From Hemicentrotus pulcherrimus (lineage: Eukaryota > Echinodermata > Echinoidea > Camarodonta > Strongylocentrotidae), in the NCBI GenBank assembly GCA_003118195.1, contig BEXV01000150.1, positions 297,731-317,506 of the forward strand: DNA of 19,776 nucleotides, written 5' to 3'. The stretch's first letter is position 1. Each line of letters opens with the position of its first letter. This document shows, in pieces, positions 19,460 through 19,776 of the stretch. The translations under genes and the position numbers were made by a program. Below the pieces are notes generated by a model that made no database searches, was not told the origin of the DNA, and saw only the letters and a list, made by a program, of their open reading frames with translations.

Positions 19460-19776
19460 CTGTCACAAAGAAAAAGTCAAATAAAAAGAATCTAATTTTT
19501 CAAAAAAAGCCCTGCAACTTGGGTAATGGAAATGATATAAGTTAATCATTTTTCACTAAATAATGTACAGGTGACGACAAGAAATATATTTATTGAAGAA
19601 ATGTCAATAAAAACTGTAACAGCAGATACAATTAGCCATGGAAGTGTATGGCCATAGTAGGTAGTCATCAAACTGAATGACTTGAGCAATACTATTGGAT
19701 TACTGCCTTGAAGTGTCAGTGCTTCTATGATGTCATTTTTTGTTACTTTAAACATTCAGGGCAAAAGACAAAGAAG
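19460..19776 (-). other. TBC1D25 intron (partial)
   Basis: The acceptor TTTGTGACAG ends at 19460, and the following exon starts with the last base of a split codon, so at least one more coding exon must lie beyond the window. No PB1-domain exon is visible in this stretch; an open frame at 19546-19755 is unlike the family. Confidence 0.7.

Noticed and set aside
1..19776. CRISPR array, bacterial operon or phage-type system
   Set aside because: Spliced metazoan genes, no regular repeat-spacer pattern, and no dense ORFs; repeats present are minisatellite or transposon-type.

Overview
The window is a piece of an animal nuclear genome, probably from a marine invertebrate. The genes have spliced exons with GT/AG junctions. 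The DNA is AT-rich and dotted with small transposon relics. Three conserved metazoan genes can be read through their splice sites. An echinoderm is my leading guess, from the style of the dispersed repeats (a TGACCTTTGACC-bearing element, TACATGTACATGTA and TACCGGTA palindromes). Molluscs carry similar motifs, so the phylum is not settled.

Layout. From 52 to 3816 on the minus strand lies a complete six-exon coding region for nicolin-1 (NICN1, 225 aa), a subunit of the tubulin polyglutamylase complex. Its third intron carries two inverted-repeat elements. From 3817 to 4504 is a CpG-rich divergent promoter. From 4505 to 7447 on the plus strand is a complete four-exon gene for a Piercer-of-microtubule-wall protein (PIERCE1-like, 123 aa), a microtubule inner protein of cilia. 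Its first intron is unusually rich in TCTAGA/AGATCT palindromes and its second holds a tRNA-derived SINE-like element. From 7448 to 17118 I find no gene: this is 3' UTR plus intergenic DNA with a TTAA-flanked MITE, a 28-bp minisatellite, a ~1.05 kb inverted-repeat element with four ~155-bp tandem units, and a G-rich tract. From 17119 to 19459 on the minus strand are the 3' exons of TBC1D25 (a Rab GTPase-activating protein of autophagy). Its 5' exons lie beyond the right edge.

NICN1 and PIERCE1 both act on axonemal or stable microtubules and are transcribed head to head from one 688-bp interval. That interval holds an RFX X-box-like site, two forkhead-type sites and a CRE-like double site, the expected arrangement for a co-regulated ciliary gene pair. 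PIERCE1 and TBC1D25 converge tail to tail across the repeat-rich gap.

The oddest coding observation is a single in-frame TAA inside TBC1D25. It is followed by 232 open codons in the same frame that include the strongly conserved C-terminal domain of the family.
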